Source of the DNA: CAZSSM01 sp964609385
Lineage (GTDB): Bacteria; Planctomycetota; Planctomycetia; Isosphaerales; Isosphaeraceae
Reading direction: 5' to 3'
Assembly: GCA_964609385.1 (NCBI GenBank)
Contig: CAZSSM010000001.1
Coordinates: 186,001-250,000, forward strand
DNA: 64,000 nt
Of the stretch, positions 1 through 8,803 are shown one piece after another. The first letter of the stretch is position 1; every line of letters starts with the position of its first letter. The notes under the pieces were generated by a model. That model was not told the DNA's origin and did no database searches. It saw only the letters and a list, made by a program, of their open reading frames with translations. A program made the position numbers and the translations under genes.

Positions 1-1138
1 GGTCGAGAAACTGCTCGTCGGCACCATACTTGGTCAGGATGACGAGGGCTTCGGGGCCGTGCTCGGCCAGAGCGCGGACGGCCTGGGTCTTCCGAGTCGG
101 ATCGACGAACTGATCGAAGACGACCAAGGCCGCGTCAGGTCCCGAGGTACGGAGGGCGGCCTCGCCCAGCGAGCCGTACGTGATGGCCAATCGGAGCGTG
201 CCCGGTCCATCGCCGACGATCTCGGTCAGACCGACGGCCTCGATGTGACGAAGGTCGGCCGCCAGGGTCTCCGGGCGCCGGGTCTGAAGCAGGTCGTCGA
301 CGTCGTCCAGGTTGGCCAGGATCATGATCAAGGTGTCGTCGAGGCTCGGGGTCGAACCGGCCATCACTTCGCGGAGGATCTCGCCGTAGAGCCCGACGGC
401 TGCCAGTCCCAGCATCCCTTGACGTTGAAACGCTTCGAGCGCCAGATCGCCCGACTGATCGAGGATCCGAAGCACTTGCCTGAGGCTGGTCGAGCCTTGC
501 GAGAGGTCGACCAACTGGAGGATGGTGGCCCGCGTCGCTAACCACTTGGGGTCGTCGCCCTCGCGCGCCAAGAGATCGACCACGGCTTCCGGCTCGGTCA
601 AGATCAAGGGGAGCAGCTCGGGATGGTCGGCGGCCAGCCGACGCGCCGCGATGGGCAGACGATCGATCTCGTTGATCAGGATCTCGCGACCGGTCTGATC
701 GGCTCGGATCAAGCCGAAGTAATTCCGCCAACGACGGAGGATCTGAGCGATCGCCTCATCGTCGATGGCCTCGCGGAGGACCCGGAACTGGCTCGGGTCG
801 GTCTCGTAGAGGAACCGCGCTTCATGGTCGAGCACTTCCAGGACGCGGAGCCCATCGATTCCGTCAGTCTGTTCGATGGTCAAGGCGTCCGGCCCGAACC
901 GCTCGAACAGTCGAGCGATCCGTTCTCGGTCGGCCGGGTCGTCGTGACGGGCGAGTGTCTCGGCCAGGGCTTTCTGGTCGATCGCATGCTCGCGTCCGGG
1001 AGTTTCTTCGGAGGACGCCTGGGCATCGCTGGACGGATCGATCGCTCGTCCAGGGACGTTGGGGGACTCCGAGCCTCGGATCTTCAGAAGCAGGCCCAGA
1101 CAGGCCAGCAACGCGACCGTGGCGAGTAAACGTTTCAT
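1..1138 (-). CDS. Exported HEAT-like hypothetical protein (C-terminus beyond left edge)
   Basis: I do not recognise this protein. The frame reads without a stop from an ATG at 1138 to position 1, so at least 379 residues are present and the C-terminus lies outside the window. The N-terminus (M-K-R-L-L-A-T-V-A-L-L-A-C-L-G-L-L-L) is a basic start followed by a hydrophobic stretch, which fits a signal peptide or single membrane anchor. The rest is rich in Leu, Asp, Arg and Ala in short helical pieces such as R-A-L-A-E-H-G-P-E-A-L, resembling HEAT/armadillo-like alpha-solenoid scaffolds. No enzyme motif is visible. Competing frames on both strands are open because of high GC, but this frame has the most protein-like composition and a natural start. 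Export to the periplasm is inference. Confidence 0.65.
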   Translation of the reverse strand, partial: MKRLLATVALLACLGLLLKIRGSESPNVPGRAIDPSSDAQASSEETPGREHAIDQKALAETLARHDDPADRERIARLFERFGPDALTIEQTDGIDGLRVLEVLDHEARFLYETDPSQFRVLREAIDDEAIAQILRRWRNYFGLIRADQTGREILINEIDRLPIAARRLAADHPELLPLILTEPEAVVDLLAREGDDPKWLATRATILQLVDLSQGSTSLRQVLRILDQSGDLALEAFQRQGMLGLAAVGLYGEILREVMAGSTPSLDDTLIMILANLDDVDDLLQTRRPETLAADLRHIEAVGLTEIVGDGPGTLRLAITYGSLGEAALRTSGPDAALVVFDQFVDPTRKTQAVRALAEHGPEALVILTKYGADEQFLD

Positions 1139-1743
1139 CGACGGTGTCCCGCTGCCCAGAAAGTGAACCGACCCACGATCCGATCGTCGGGAAAACCCCA
1201 AACGCAGAGACCAGGAGGGCCGTCAGCATCGGTCCGACTGGGTCCGTCGATGCCGGAATGTCGCCGTCGAGACTCTTGAGGATCTCGAGTCGGTCTGGAC
1301 GCGCCAAGGTTGGACGGGTCGACCGATTTTGTCGAGCCCATCGGTAAGACCAACGCGTCCGATTGGTTGAGAACCGAGGATCGATCTCGCCGACGTCGAC
1401 CAGATCGATCTCGCGATTCGTCCTCCATCGATATATTATGGCCCAAAATCCTCAGTGACGAGATCACTACGCGGTCCTGAGACGATGCAGTCCCACATCG
1501 CTTGGCGTCGAGTTCTCAATGACCTGACGTTCCAAGCCGTCTGATTCGAAAACTCCGAAGAATTCCAAGCAGGCACCCTCCTGTTTTGGCGTTCCCAATC
1601 GATGGTCGATCAGAGGTCGCCCAACCCCACGAGGCTCGGACATTGCGGCCTGTCCGAGGAGACGGCAACTCCCCCGGCTCCGCTCTCGACAGTCCGTCCG
1701 TCTCGGTCTCCGTCGGGATCGCGGGCCAACCCACGAGTGATCC
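1139..1743. other. Divergent intergenic region between the exported protein and pyk
   Basis: About 600 bases separate the starts of two divergent genes. Short open frames here are Arg/Pro/Ser-rich readings typical of non-coding GC-rich DNA. The stretch around 1425-1445 is locally AT-rich (ATATATTATGG) and could hold promoter elements, but no clear paired -35/-10 is visible. Confidence 0.4.
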
Positions 1744-3348
1744 ATGGCTTCCGCTACCCCAGGCGCATCGATCAGCTCCCCCTCGGCGATCACCCAGCAA
1801 ACCCCCGGCCGGACCAAGATCGTTGCCACAGTCGGCCCCGCCTCGCGTGCCGAGGCGACGTTGCAAGCGATGGTTCAGGCCGGCACCAACGTCTTTCGAC
1901 TCAACTTCTCGCATGGGACCCATGAGGAGAAGACCGAGACGCTTCAGGCGATCCGCCGGGTCGGTCGACGCCTCGAGCGCCCCCTGGCGGTGATTCAAGA
2001 TTTGAGCGGCCCCAAGATGCGGTTGGGGACGCTGCCCGGCGATCAGATCGAGTGCCCGATCGAGGGACTCTTCGAGCTGGTTCGCCAGGCCGAGGTCGAT
2101 CAACCGGCCGGCCCGGGAGTCCTGTGTCGGTTCAGTTGCACCTATGATCAACTGGTCGATGATCTTCAGGTCGGCGAGGAGATCCTCTTCGCCGACGGCC
2201 AGGTAATCATGCGGGTCGAATCGGTTGGCTCGGGCGTGGTCCGGCTCCGCGTCGAGTTGCCCGGCCCGCTCGGCTCACGCCAAGGGATCAACCTGCCGGG
2301 CACCGATCTGTCCATCAACGCCCTGACCGAGAAAGACCTCCACGACCTCGATTGGGCGATCGACAATCCGATCGACTACATCGCCCTGTCGTTCGTGCGT
2401 CGGGCCGAGGAGGTCGAGCAGCTCCGCGAGGAGATGAATGCGCGGGGGATCCGCGCGGGGATCATCTCCAAGATCGAAAAACCGCAGGCCGTCGACGATT
2501 TGCTGCGGATTGTGCAGCGTTCCGACGCGATTATGGTTGCCCGGGGTGACCTGGGTGTCGAGATGGACGTGGCGCGGGTGCCTGCGATCCAAAAGCGGAT
2601 CATCTCGATGTGCAATGAGTGGTTCACCCCGGTCATCACGGCGACCCAGATGCTCAACAGCATGGAAGAATCGTCGCGACCGACTCGGGCCGAGGCGAGC
2701 GACGTGGTCAACGCGGTGCTCGACGGGACCGACGCGGTCATGCTTTCGGGCGAGACAGCGGTCGGTCGCTACCCGGTCGAAACCATCGCGATGATGCGAC
2801 GTCTGGCCAATCACGCGGAGACCCTGTACCTGGAGCAGCACCATGGGGATCCGCCGAGTTTGGCCGCTGCGGTCAGCAGTTCGGAGGGGTCGCGTCGGGC
2901 TCCCGCCGACTCCAGTACCGGGTCGTCCGAGGCGATGATCTCGCCGATCACCCTGTCGGTGGTCGAGGCGGCCAATCGGGTCTGTCGATCGCTGCCGGCC
3001 TCGCTGTTGGTGGTCGCGACCCGCTCCGGCGGCACGGCCCTGGCCTTGTCCCGGTACCGCAGCGCCACGCCGACCCTAGCGGTGGCCGAGAACGTCGAGA
3101 CGGCCCGCGCCATGGCCCTCTATTGGGGGGTTACCCCCCTGGTCCTGAAGCAGACCTCGATCGACGACATCGCAGCGGACATGGACCTGGCGGTCAACTG
3201 GGCCGGCTGTGCGGGATTGGTCGAGACGGGCGACCTGGTCGTCCTGATCCGAGGCACCCTGGCCGGTGAAGCCAGCCACAACGCCCTGTTCGTCCAGGCC
3301 GTCGGCGAACTCAATTGCTCTGTTCCAGTTGACCGTGCTTTGCATTAA
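1744..3348 (+). CDS. pyk: Pyruvate kinase
   Basis: This enzyme makes pyruvate and ATP from phosphoenolpyruvate and ADP, the last step of glycolysis, in the cytoplasm. The 534-residue product carries the family landmarks in order: R-T-K-I-V-A-T-V-G-P-A-S near residue 22, V-F-R-L-N-F-S-H-G-T near 51, the active-site segment I-I-S-K-I-E-K-P-Q-A near 240, V-A-R-G-D-L-G-V-E, I-T-A-T-Q-M-L-N-S-M, and D-G-T-D-A-V-M-L-S-G-E-T-A-V. The C-terminal domain follows after about residue 395. It is longer than the usual roughly 470 residues, partly from a low-complexity Ser/Ala insert at about 375-398 just before the C-terminal domain, and partly from an N-terminal extension of about 20 residues. It appears to be transcribed alone. 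Confidence 0.97.
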   Translation: MASATPGASISSPSAITQQTPGRTKIVATVGPASRAEATLQAMVQAGTNVFRLNFSHGTHEEKTETLQAIRRVGRRLERPLAVIQDLSGPKMRLGTLPGDQIECPIEGLFELVRQAEVDQPAGPGVLCRFSCTYDQLVDDLQVGEEILFADGQVIMRVESVGSGVVRLRVELPGPLGSRQGINLPGTDLSINALTEKDLHDLDWAIDNPIDYIALSFVRRAEEVEQLREEMNARGIRAGIISKIEKPQAVDDLLRIVQRSDAIMVARGDLGVEMDVARVPAIQKRIISMCNEWFTPVITATQMLNSMEESSRPTRAEASDVVNAVLDGTDAVMLSGETAVGRYPVETIAMMRRLANHAETLYLEQHHGDPPSLAAAVSSSEGSRRAPADSSTGSSEAMISPITLSVVEAANRVCRSLPASLLVVATRSGGTALALSRYRSATPTLAVAENVETARAMALYWGVTPLVLKQTSIDDIAADMDLAVNWAGCAGLVETGDLVVLIRGTLAGEASHNALFVQAVGELNCSVPVDRALH

Positions 3349-3884
3349 AATGGCAATCGCGAGGCGACGCGGTCCCACCTCTGCCGCGTCCCGACAGCGC
3401 CCGATCCTCCCGGGCCGTCATGTCATCATCTCTCTCAAAGCCTCCGGATCCATGCGTGCACGCTCATGGATTGCGGTCGGTCTTGTTTGACCCGGCATCG
3501 GCTCCGCGCCATCTGCCGCCCCGTCGACCTTTCCGTCTCCGACGCCGATAGCATCAAGCGTTCGAGAACGTCTGTCGGGCTGAAATCGTGCGCGCAACTT
3601 GTTGAACGCAGGTGGGTCGCCCCATGTGTGTGACGGGAAAGCTGCGCTCGCATCAGCACGCCTAGACACTTTGCTGTGTCATGCCATTCGCCTTCATCGA
3701 AAATTCTAAGATTTTGTTCTCGTGATTCGTTGATTCGACGCCGGTGGGTGACTTAGGATGGGACGAGCTATGAGCCGTGCTGAGGGCCGATCGCTTTGTC
3801 GATTTCCCCCGATCTAGCTCGCTCCAACCGCTTTCCCACCCGTCGTTTTCGTTCACGCGTTTTCAACCTGAAGGGTTCTTGAGA
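3349..3884. other. Intergenic region upstream of the first DUF1559 gene
   Basis: About 535 bases with no convincing gene. The part around 3690-3750 is AT-richer than the surroundings and probably contains the promoter of the following gene. Short open frames on both strands lack start signals and protein-like composition. Confidence 0.4.
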
Positions 3885-5141
3885 ATGATCCGCACCAACG
3901 TGGCCCGCAAGGGTTTCACTCTGATCGAACTGCTGGTGGTCGTCGCCATCATCGCGATTCTCGCCGCCCTGCTGCTGCCGGCCGTGCAGGCGGCCCGCGA
4001 AGCGGCCCGCTCGGCGAGCTGCAAGAACAACCTGCGTCAGTTCGGCACCGCCATGTATCTCTACGTGGACGACGATCCCAACGGTTTCTTCTGCTCGGGC
4101 GCCTACGACTTCGAGCGTGACGGCACCATCGACGAGGTCGGCTGGGTCGCCGACATGGTCGCCCGCGGTATCGCGGTCAACACCATGCGCTGCCCGTCCA
4201 ACAGCTCGCAGGGCTCGGAAAAGCTCAACGACCTGCTGGGTACCGTCACGACCGTCTTCGCCCCGAGCTGCGGCGTCAACCCGTACGGCACCCTCGAGAC
4301 GGTTCTGCCCGACACCACCCTCGAGTTCAACGTCGGTCGCGCCATCCTGACCGGAGAAACCCCGGGCGCTGGCCTCTTTGGCGGCGGTGCGGGTGCCCCG
4401 TATCCGGCCGACGGTCCTGACCGGGTCCGGATCGTCACGCAAGCTCTGGAAGATGGCTTCGGCACCAACTATGCCTCCACCTGGTGGATGGTTCGTTCGG
4501 GCGTCAAGCTCGACGCCAACGGTAATCTGACCGGTGGCCCCGCCGCCGCCGCTGCCGGCTGCTCGATCAGCAACAAGGAACGGATCTCGACCCTCGGCCC
4601 GATCCGACTCAGCCTCGTCACACGCGGTATTGTCCCGATCTCAAACATCCCGATGATGGGTGATGGGGCCCTCGGTGACATTCGTGAAGCGGTCCTGACC
4701 TCTTCGGTCTTCGACCTGACCGCCGGTGAGCGTCTGGCCGAGTCGTTCTGCGACGGCCCGATCTCGAACCTGACGATGGCCCCGCCCGTGCCCGGCACGG
4801 CGTCCTACGGTGGTCCCAACGGCTGGTTCGCCATCTGGAACGGTCGCGCTGACATCGATGGTGACGGCGACATTGACGCGGTCCTGCAAGACTACCGCGA
4901 CATCGCTCCGGTCCACGGTGGCGGTCGCTCCAACATCCTCTTCGCCGATGGTTCGGTCCGCACCTACACCGACCAGAACGGTGACGGCTTCCTGAACAAC
5001 GGCTTCAACCCGGCCGAGTTCGTCGACATCGCCAACGCCTCGATCGGCTTCACCGCCCTCGACGAAGACCTGCCCCCCTCGGAGGTCTTCAGCGGATACG
5101 AACTCCGCCAGGACCGCAAGGGTAATCTGGACCGCCAGTAA
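3885..5141 (+). CDS. DUF1559 pseudopilin-like protein (copy 1)
   Basis: A type II/IV pseudopilin-like secreted protein of the family greatly expanded in Planctomycetes; molecular role unknown. The ATG at 3885 follows GAAGGG and puts the prepilin motif (K-G-F-T-L-I-E-L-L-V-V-V-A-I-I-A-I-L) at about residues 9-26, where a prepilin peptidase would cut before Phe; an upstream in-frame ATG at 3777 would bury this signal. The usual R-E-A-A-R and N-N-L-R-Q follow. The C-terminus has the H-G-G-G-R-S-N-I-L-F-A-D-G-S-V motif of DUF1559. Unlike copy 2 (6659-7864) it carries an inserted acidic D-x-D-G-D-G-D-I-D loop near residue 325, resembling an EF-hand/dockerin calcium loop. A second such loop, D-Q-N-G-D-G, follows the H-G-G-G motif. 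Confidence 0.93.
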   Translation: MIRTNVARKGFTLIELLVVVAIIAILAALLLPAVQAAREAARSASCKNNLRQFGTAMYLYVDDDPNGFFCSGAYDFERDGTIDEVGWVADMVARGIAVNTMRCPSNSSQGSEKLNDLLGTVTTVFAPSCGVNPYGTLETVLPDTTLEFNVGRAILTGETPGAGLFGGGAGAPYPADGPDRVRIVTQALEDGFGTNYASTWWMVRSGVKLDANGNLTGGPAAAAAGCSISNKERISTLGPIRLSLVTRGIVPISNIPMMGDGALGDIREAVLTSSVFDLTAGERLAESFCDGPISNLTMAPPVPGTASYGGPNGWFAIWNGRADIDGDGDIDAVLQDYRDIAPVHGGGRSNILFADGSVRTYTDQNGDGFLNNGFNPAEFVDIANASIGFTALDEDLPPSEVFSGYELRQDRKGNLDRQ

Positions 5142-5510
5142 GGTGATCTCCGGTTGTTGTGATCCACCTTTCTCCGGGAAGGTGGGTCACACCAATGCTT
5201 TGGTCCGTTCGGTTTGGTTCGACCTCAGCTTGCTCCGGAAAACAGGACGGCCCGCCCGGAAACCTCTCCCTCCGGGCTGGTCGTCTTTCGCTACGCGCAG
5301 GCGGTCTTCGGGTCAGACCAACGGCATGGGCTCACTTCGCTCCACAAAATCGGTCACCGATCCAATACAGCGCGTCGGGCTCGGGGTTTAGTGACCTGAG
5401 CGGGAACGGATCGCAGACCATCGATCCGCTCGGACAGGGTCGCGTCCGGAATCCCTAGGGATTTCCCGCCCGTCTGTTCCAACGAATGCCGAAATTTTGA
5501 GGAGTGCCCG
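5142..5510. other. Intergenic region between DUF1559 copy 1 and the EF-hand gene
   Basis: About 370 bases without a credible gene. It begins with the hairpin listed at 5159-5190. The rest is GC-rich and shows nothing further that I can name. Confidence 0.4.
5159..5190 (+). terminator. Hairpin after DUF1559 copy 1
   Basis: GTGATCCACCTT pairs with AAGGTGGGTCAC across an 8-base loop, a 12-bp stem with one G-T pair, 17 bases after the stop codon. There is no T-run behind it, so it is a plausible transcription end or mRNA-stabilising hairpin, not a textbook intrinsic terminator. Confidence 0.5.
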
Positions 5511-6170
5511 ATGTCGACGATGCGATTGTTGAGCGTAAGTGTGACATTGGTGAGTCTGATCTTGGGTTCGGGTCTGGTTCTGGCTCAAGAGCCCGAGCAG
5601 GAGGGGAATCGCCCCCGGCGTCCTGGAATCGGTCGACCCGCCGCTGGCGCCCGTCCTAGAATCGGTCAGCGCCAACAGCTCGGTCAACGTCCGGTTCAAC
5701 CGACGGTCCCGCCGATCTTGGCCGCCCTCGATACCGATAAGAACGGTGTCCTTTCCTCGGAGGAGATCGCCAAGGCCAGCACGGCCCTCATGACCCTCGA
5801 CGCCAACAAGGACGGTCAGCTCGACCGAACCGAACTGCTCGGTCGCGGCGCGATCCGCCAACGCGCCGGTGCTCAGGGTGGGGCTCCTGGTGGTCCTCAG
5901 GCGGCTGCCGCTGTGCAGCAGCGCGTTGGGCAACTGATCTCCAACAACGATGAGAACAAGGACGGCAAGCTCTCCCGTGAGGAACTGCCCGAACAGCTCC
6001 GTCGCGCCTTTGGGCGGATCGATGCCGATGGCGACGGGTTCCTCTCCAGCGAAGAGCTGACCACCGCGTTCAGCCGGTTCGCGAACGGTCGACCCGGTGC
6101 GGGCGGTCCTGGTGGTCGACAGCGACCCAACCGCTCCCGCTCCGAGCCGCCCACTCCGTCGATCGACTGA
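5511..6170 (+). CDS. Secreted EF-hand calcium-binding protein
   Basis: A 219-residue protein with a signal peptide (hydrophobic to about residue 25, ending L-V-L-A-Q-E) and four EF-hand loops: D-T-D-K-N-G-V-L-S-S-E-E near residue 74, D-A-N-K-D-G-Q-L-D-R-T-E near 97, D-E-N-K-D-G-K-L-S-R-E-E near 147 and D-A-D-G-D-G-F-L-S-S-E-E near 170. All four keep Asp at loop position 1 and Glu at 12, so Ca2+ binding is likely. Linkers and tail are rich in Gly, Pro, Arg and Gln, suggesting disorder. It is probably periplasmic or extracellular. It sits between two DUF1559 pseudopilins that themselves contain acidic D-x-D-G loops, which makes a shared calcium-dependent envelope role possible but unproven. GAGGAGTGCCCG directly precedes the ATG. 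Confidence 0.85.
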   Translation: MSTMRLLSVSVTLVSLILGSGLVLAQEPEQEGNRPRRPGIGRPAAGARPRIGQRQQLGQRPVQPTVPPILAALDTDKNGVLSSEEIAKASTALMTLDANKDGQLDRTELLGRGAIRQRAGAQGGAPGGPQAAAAVQQRVGQLISNNDENKDGKLSREELPEQLRRAFGRIDADGDGFLSSEELTTAFSRFANGRPGAGGPGGRQRPNRSRSEPPTPSID

Positions 6171-6658
6171 GCAGTCCTCGACGAACAAGGATGCAGTCGC
6201 CTCGCCATCCAAAACGACGGATTATTTCATGATTGCTTCATTTGATCCGCTATCGGACACCCCATAGAGTTTGGGTAGTGGTGGGGACTTTGTGGTCATC
6301 CATCACCACACCATTCGCACGATCATGGAACGTCCATCAGCCCTGAGGTCTGACCCGTCGTCGGACCTCGGGGCCTCGTCGTTTCCCGGCCAGATCCCAG
6401 CTTGGCCACTTCCATGAGTTCAGACGCGAAGATTGGGGCGAATCGTCCCAATTTGTCGCGTCAACAGGGTGTCGGACAGGGGAACACAGCTTGGGCTGTC
6501 AAATCCTGTGGCGAAGCCCAGTGATCTAGACAGATCCGACCATAAGTCGTTAGATCAGAACGGGAAGCCCGCGTCCTGTCATATCCTTCACCGACGTTCA
6601 TCTTCTTGGGACACATTCCTCCCGCCCTTGATGGCTTGTCTCCACGATGGGGTCGTTC
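6171..6658. other. Intergenic region upstream of DUF1559 copy 2
   Basis: About 490 bases. A moderately AT-rich stretch at 6220-6260 may hold promoter elements. No gene or strong inverted repeat seen. Confidence 0.4.
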
Positions 6659-7864
6659 ATGACGTACCGGAACCCGAGAGCCCATCGGGGCTTCACATTG
6701 ATCGAACTGCTGGTGGTGGTTGCGATTATTGCAATCCTGACATCCCTGTTGCTTCCTGCGGTTCAAGCGGCACGAGAAGCGGCGCGATCCGCCGATTGTC
6801 AAAACAACCTGCGTCAACTTGGGATCGGTCTGACGCTGCATTCCGATACCAGCGGCGGGTTCTTCTGTTCGGGTGCGTTCGACTGGAAGCGTGATGGGAC
6901 CATCGATGAAGTCAGTTGGGTCGCCGACTTGGTCCGACAGGGGATCCCGGTCAACCAGATGCGTTGCACGACGAACACCTTGCAGGGCTCGGAAGTTCTC
7001 AACGATCTGCTGAGCATCAGCACGGTCTCGGACTTCAGTTGCGGGGTCAATCCGTTGGGGAGCTTGCCGCAAAATCTGCCCGATGGGACGCTCGCGCTGA
7101 ACGTGGGCCGAGCCATCCTGACCGGGGGTGACGGCGTGAGCTCGGCCAACCCCTACTTGCCCGACAGCCCCGAGCGGATCGAGCGGATCGCGTCGACCTT
7201 GGAGGACGGCTTCGGGACCAATTACGTGACCACCTGGTGGTTGGTCCGGGCGCGTGTGAAGCTGAACCGGTTCGGTCAACTGGTTGGACCGACGTCCCTG
7301 GGTGGTGTGTCGTGCCGGTTCAATAACAAGGAACGGGCCGCGACCTTCGGCCCGCTCAACCTGCGGCTGGTCGAGTCGGGCACCGCGCCGAGTTCGACGA
7401 TCCCCTTGCTGGCCGACGCGCAGCCGGGCGACATCAGCGATGCGGTGCTCAGCTCTTCGGTCTTCGACTTGACCGCCGGCGAACGGCTGGTCGAATCGTT
7501 CACCGACGGTCCGGTGCTCAACGAGACGATGGCTCCCCCCGCACCGCCCAACGGCACCGTCTACGGCGGTCTTGATGGCTGGTCGGCGCTCTGGGATTCG
7601 ACCCTACAGGACTACCGCGACTTCGGTCCGGTCCACGGCGGCGGGCGCTGCAACGTCCTGTTCTTCGACGGCTCGGTCCGCACCTTTACCGATCAGAACG
7701 GCGACGGCTTCCTGAACAACGGCTTCGACCCGGCTGCCGCCACCGGGATCCCGGCCGGCAGCTCGATCGGTTATGCATCCCCCGACATCGATTTGCCGCC
7801 GGCCGAGATCTACAGCCGCTACTCGCTGAAATTGCCTCTGAAGGCCAACCTCGACGTCCAGTAA
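6659..7864 (+). CDS. DUF1559 pseudopilin-like protein (copy 2)
   Basis: A paralogue of the protein at 3885-5141, about 401 residues. The prepilin signature R-G-F-T-L-I-E-L-L-V-V-V-A-I-I starts near residue 10, followed by Q-A-A-R-E-A-A-R and N-N-L-R-Q-L. Shared blocks with copy 1 include F-F-C-S-G-A, D-G-T-I-D-E-V, Q-G-S-E-x-L-N-D-L-L, N-N-K-E-R, S-S-V-F-D-L-T-A-G-E-R-L and H-G-G-G-R followed by F-F-D-G-S-V-R-T-F-T-D-Q-N-G-D-G. The ATG at 6659 is chosen because GGGG lies 6-9 bases upstream; an in-frame ATG at 6647 adds four residues. The acidic D-x-D-G-D-G loop present in copy 1 is missing, so the two probably arose by duplication and then diverged. It is expected to be processed by a prepilin peptidase and exported. 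Confidence 0.92.
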   Translation: MTYRNPRAHRGFTLIELLVVVAIIAILTSLLLPAVQAAREAARSADCQNNLRQLGIGLTLHSDTSGGFFCSGAFDWKRDGTIDEVSWVADLVRQGIPVNQMRCTTNTLQGSEVLNDLLSISTVSDFSCGVNPLGSLPQNLPDGTLALNVGRAILTGGDGVSSANPYLPDSPERIERIASTLEDGFGTNYVTTWWLVRARVKLNRFGQLVGPTSLGGVSCRFNNKERAATFGPLNLRLVESGTAPSSTIPLLADAQPGDISDAVLSSSVFDLTAGERLVESFTDGPVLNETMAPPAPPNGTVYGGLDGWSALWDSTLQDYRDFGPVHGGGRCNVLFFDGSVRTFTDQNGDGFLNNGFDPAAATGIPAGSSIGYASPDIDLPPAEIYSRYSLKLPLKANLDVQ

Positions 7865-7875
7865 CCGGATCAGGA

Positions 7876-8604
7876 TTATCGAGGGTCGGTCGGCGACTCG
7901 ACCGTCTCCTCCACCCCGGGGTCGTTTGCACGGATCAGGATCCCGGACTGGATGGCGATCAGTCGAAGCGTGGGGACGGCCCGATTGTCGTCGGCGTCTC
8001 CGGTCGTGCGATAGCTGGCGATCTCCAGGTGAATCCGATCGTCGCGCAGTGCATAGCGGGCGACCAGGATGGTCGACTCGACCTGGAAGGCCGAGTGCAG
8101 CACATCATCGACCAGCGTGCACGGAAGCTGGATCCCGTTGCCCTCGTCGATGAGGAACCGCCCAGGCTGGTCGGGCAGGGGATGAATCGTGTAGTCGCGG
8201 ACCTGGCGGCCGTCTCCCTCGCCATAGATCAACGTCCAAGACAACGTCCTCGGCGCCTCGTTGTCGACTCGATCGTCCCCGCCTTTCTCGTCTTGAGACA
8301 GTCGCGCGATCCGGAGTGTCGTGGGGACTTCGAGGTCGGGACCGGACTCGAACCGGACGACCCGACAGCGCCCAGACCAGGTCCCCCACCAAGGTTCCGG
8401 GAGCGACTCGGGCGTCGAGGGATCGGTCGAACTCGAACTCGGAGTCGAGGTCGAGGTCGGCTCCGGTCCTCGTTCCACCGGCGTCTCTTGCGCGAGACTC
8501 GGCCGTTCAGTGATTGACAGGATCGCGAACGTCCCGAACAGCACGAGCGCTGTGCCGAGACGGCTCGACCGTACCCGGGACGGAATGGTCATTGTCTGTT
8601 GCAT
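7876..8604 (-). CDS. Secreted hypothetical protein with Ser/Thr-rich linker
   Basis: I do not recognise this 242-residue protein. The N-terminus has a hydrophobic segment (about residues 15-35) ending in S-L-A-Q-E, a good signal-peptide cleavage context. A Pro/Ser/Thr-rich linker (about 40-70) follows and leads into a globular domain starting W-W-G-T-W-S-G-R-C. The C-terminal half alternates charged and aliphatic residues like a beta-sandwich, but no catalytic motif is visible. AAGGGA lies upstream of the ATG. It ends 11 bases from the convergent DUF1559 gene and is probably transcribed alone. A periplasmic location is inferred from the signal peptide. Confidence 0.75.
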   Translation of the reverse strand: MQQTMTIPSRVRSSRLGTALVLFGTFAILSITERPSLAQETPVERGPEPTSTSTPSSSSTDPSTPESLPEPWWGTWSGRCRVVRFESGPDLEVPTTLRIARLSQDEKGGDDRVDNEAPRTLSWTLIYGEGDGRQVRDYTIHPLPDQPGRFLIDEGNGIQLPCTLVDDVLHSAFQVESTILVARYALRDDRIHLEIASYRTTGDADDNRAVPTLRLIAIQSGILIRANDPGVEETVESPTDPR

Positions 8605-8803
8605 GGCCGTGGGTCCCTTCGTGATCGTTTGGGGGGGTCGCGCGTCTTGGGATGCATCTCGCGTGCTTGGTCCGACGATCGCTGCTCCGGCCCCGGAGCT
8701 TTGAGAGGCGATGTCGTTCGACCGCCCGTTCAGCTATGCTGAAACCGTGCCGATTCGACACCGCTTGGGGTAGGGGGCCGGCGGCCCGATGCAGGAGATC
8801 CAG

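Noticed and set aside
1467..1829. Minus-strand frame upstream of and into pyk
   Set aside because: Ends inside the intergenic stretch and runs antisense to pyk; composition is not protein-like.
3418..3669. Small minus-strand frame of 83 residues between pyk and the first DUF1559 gene
   Set aside because: No convincing start, no motif, and the region is more likely non-coding.
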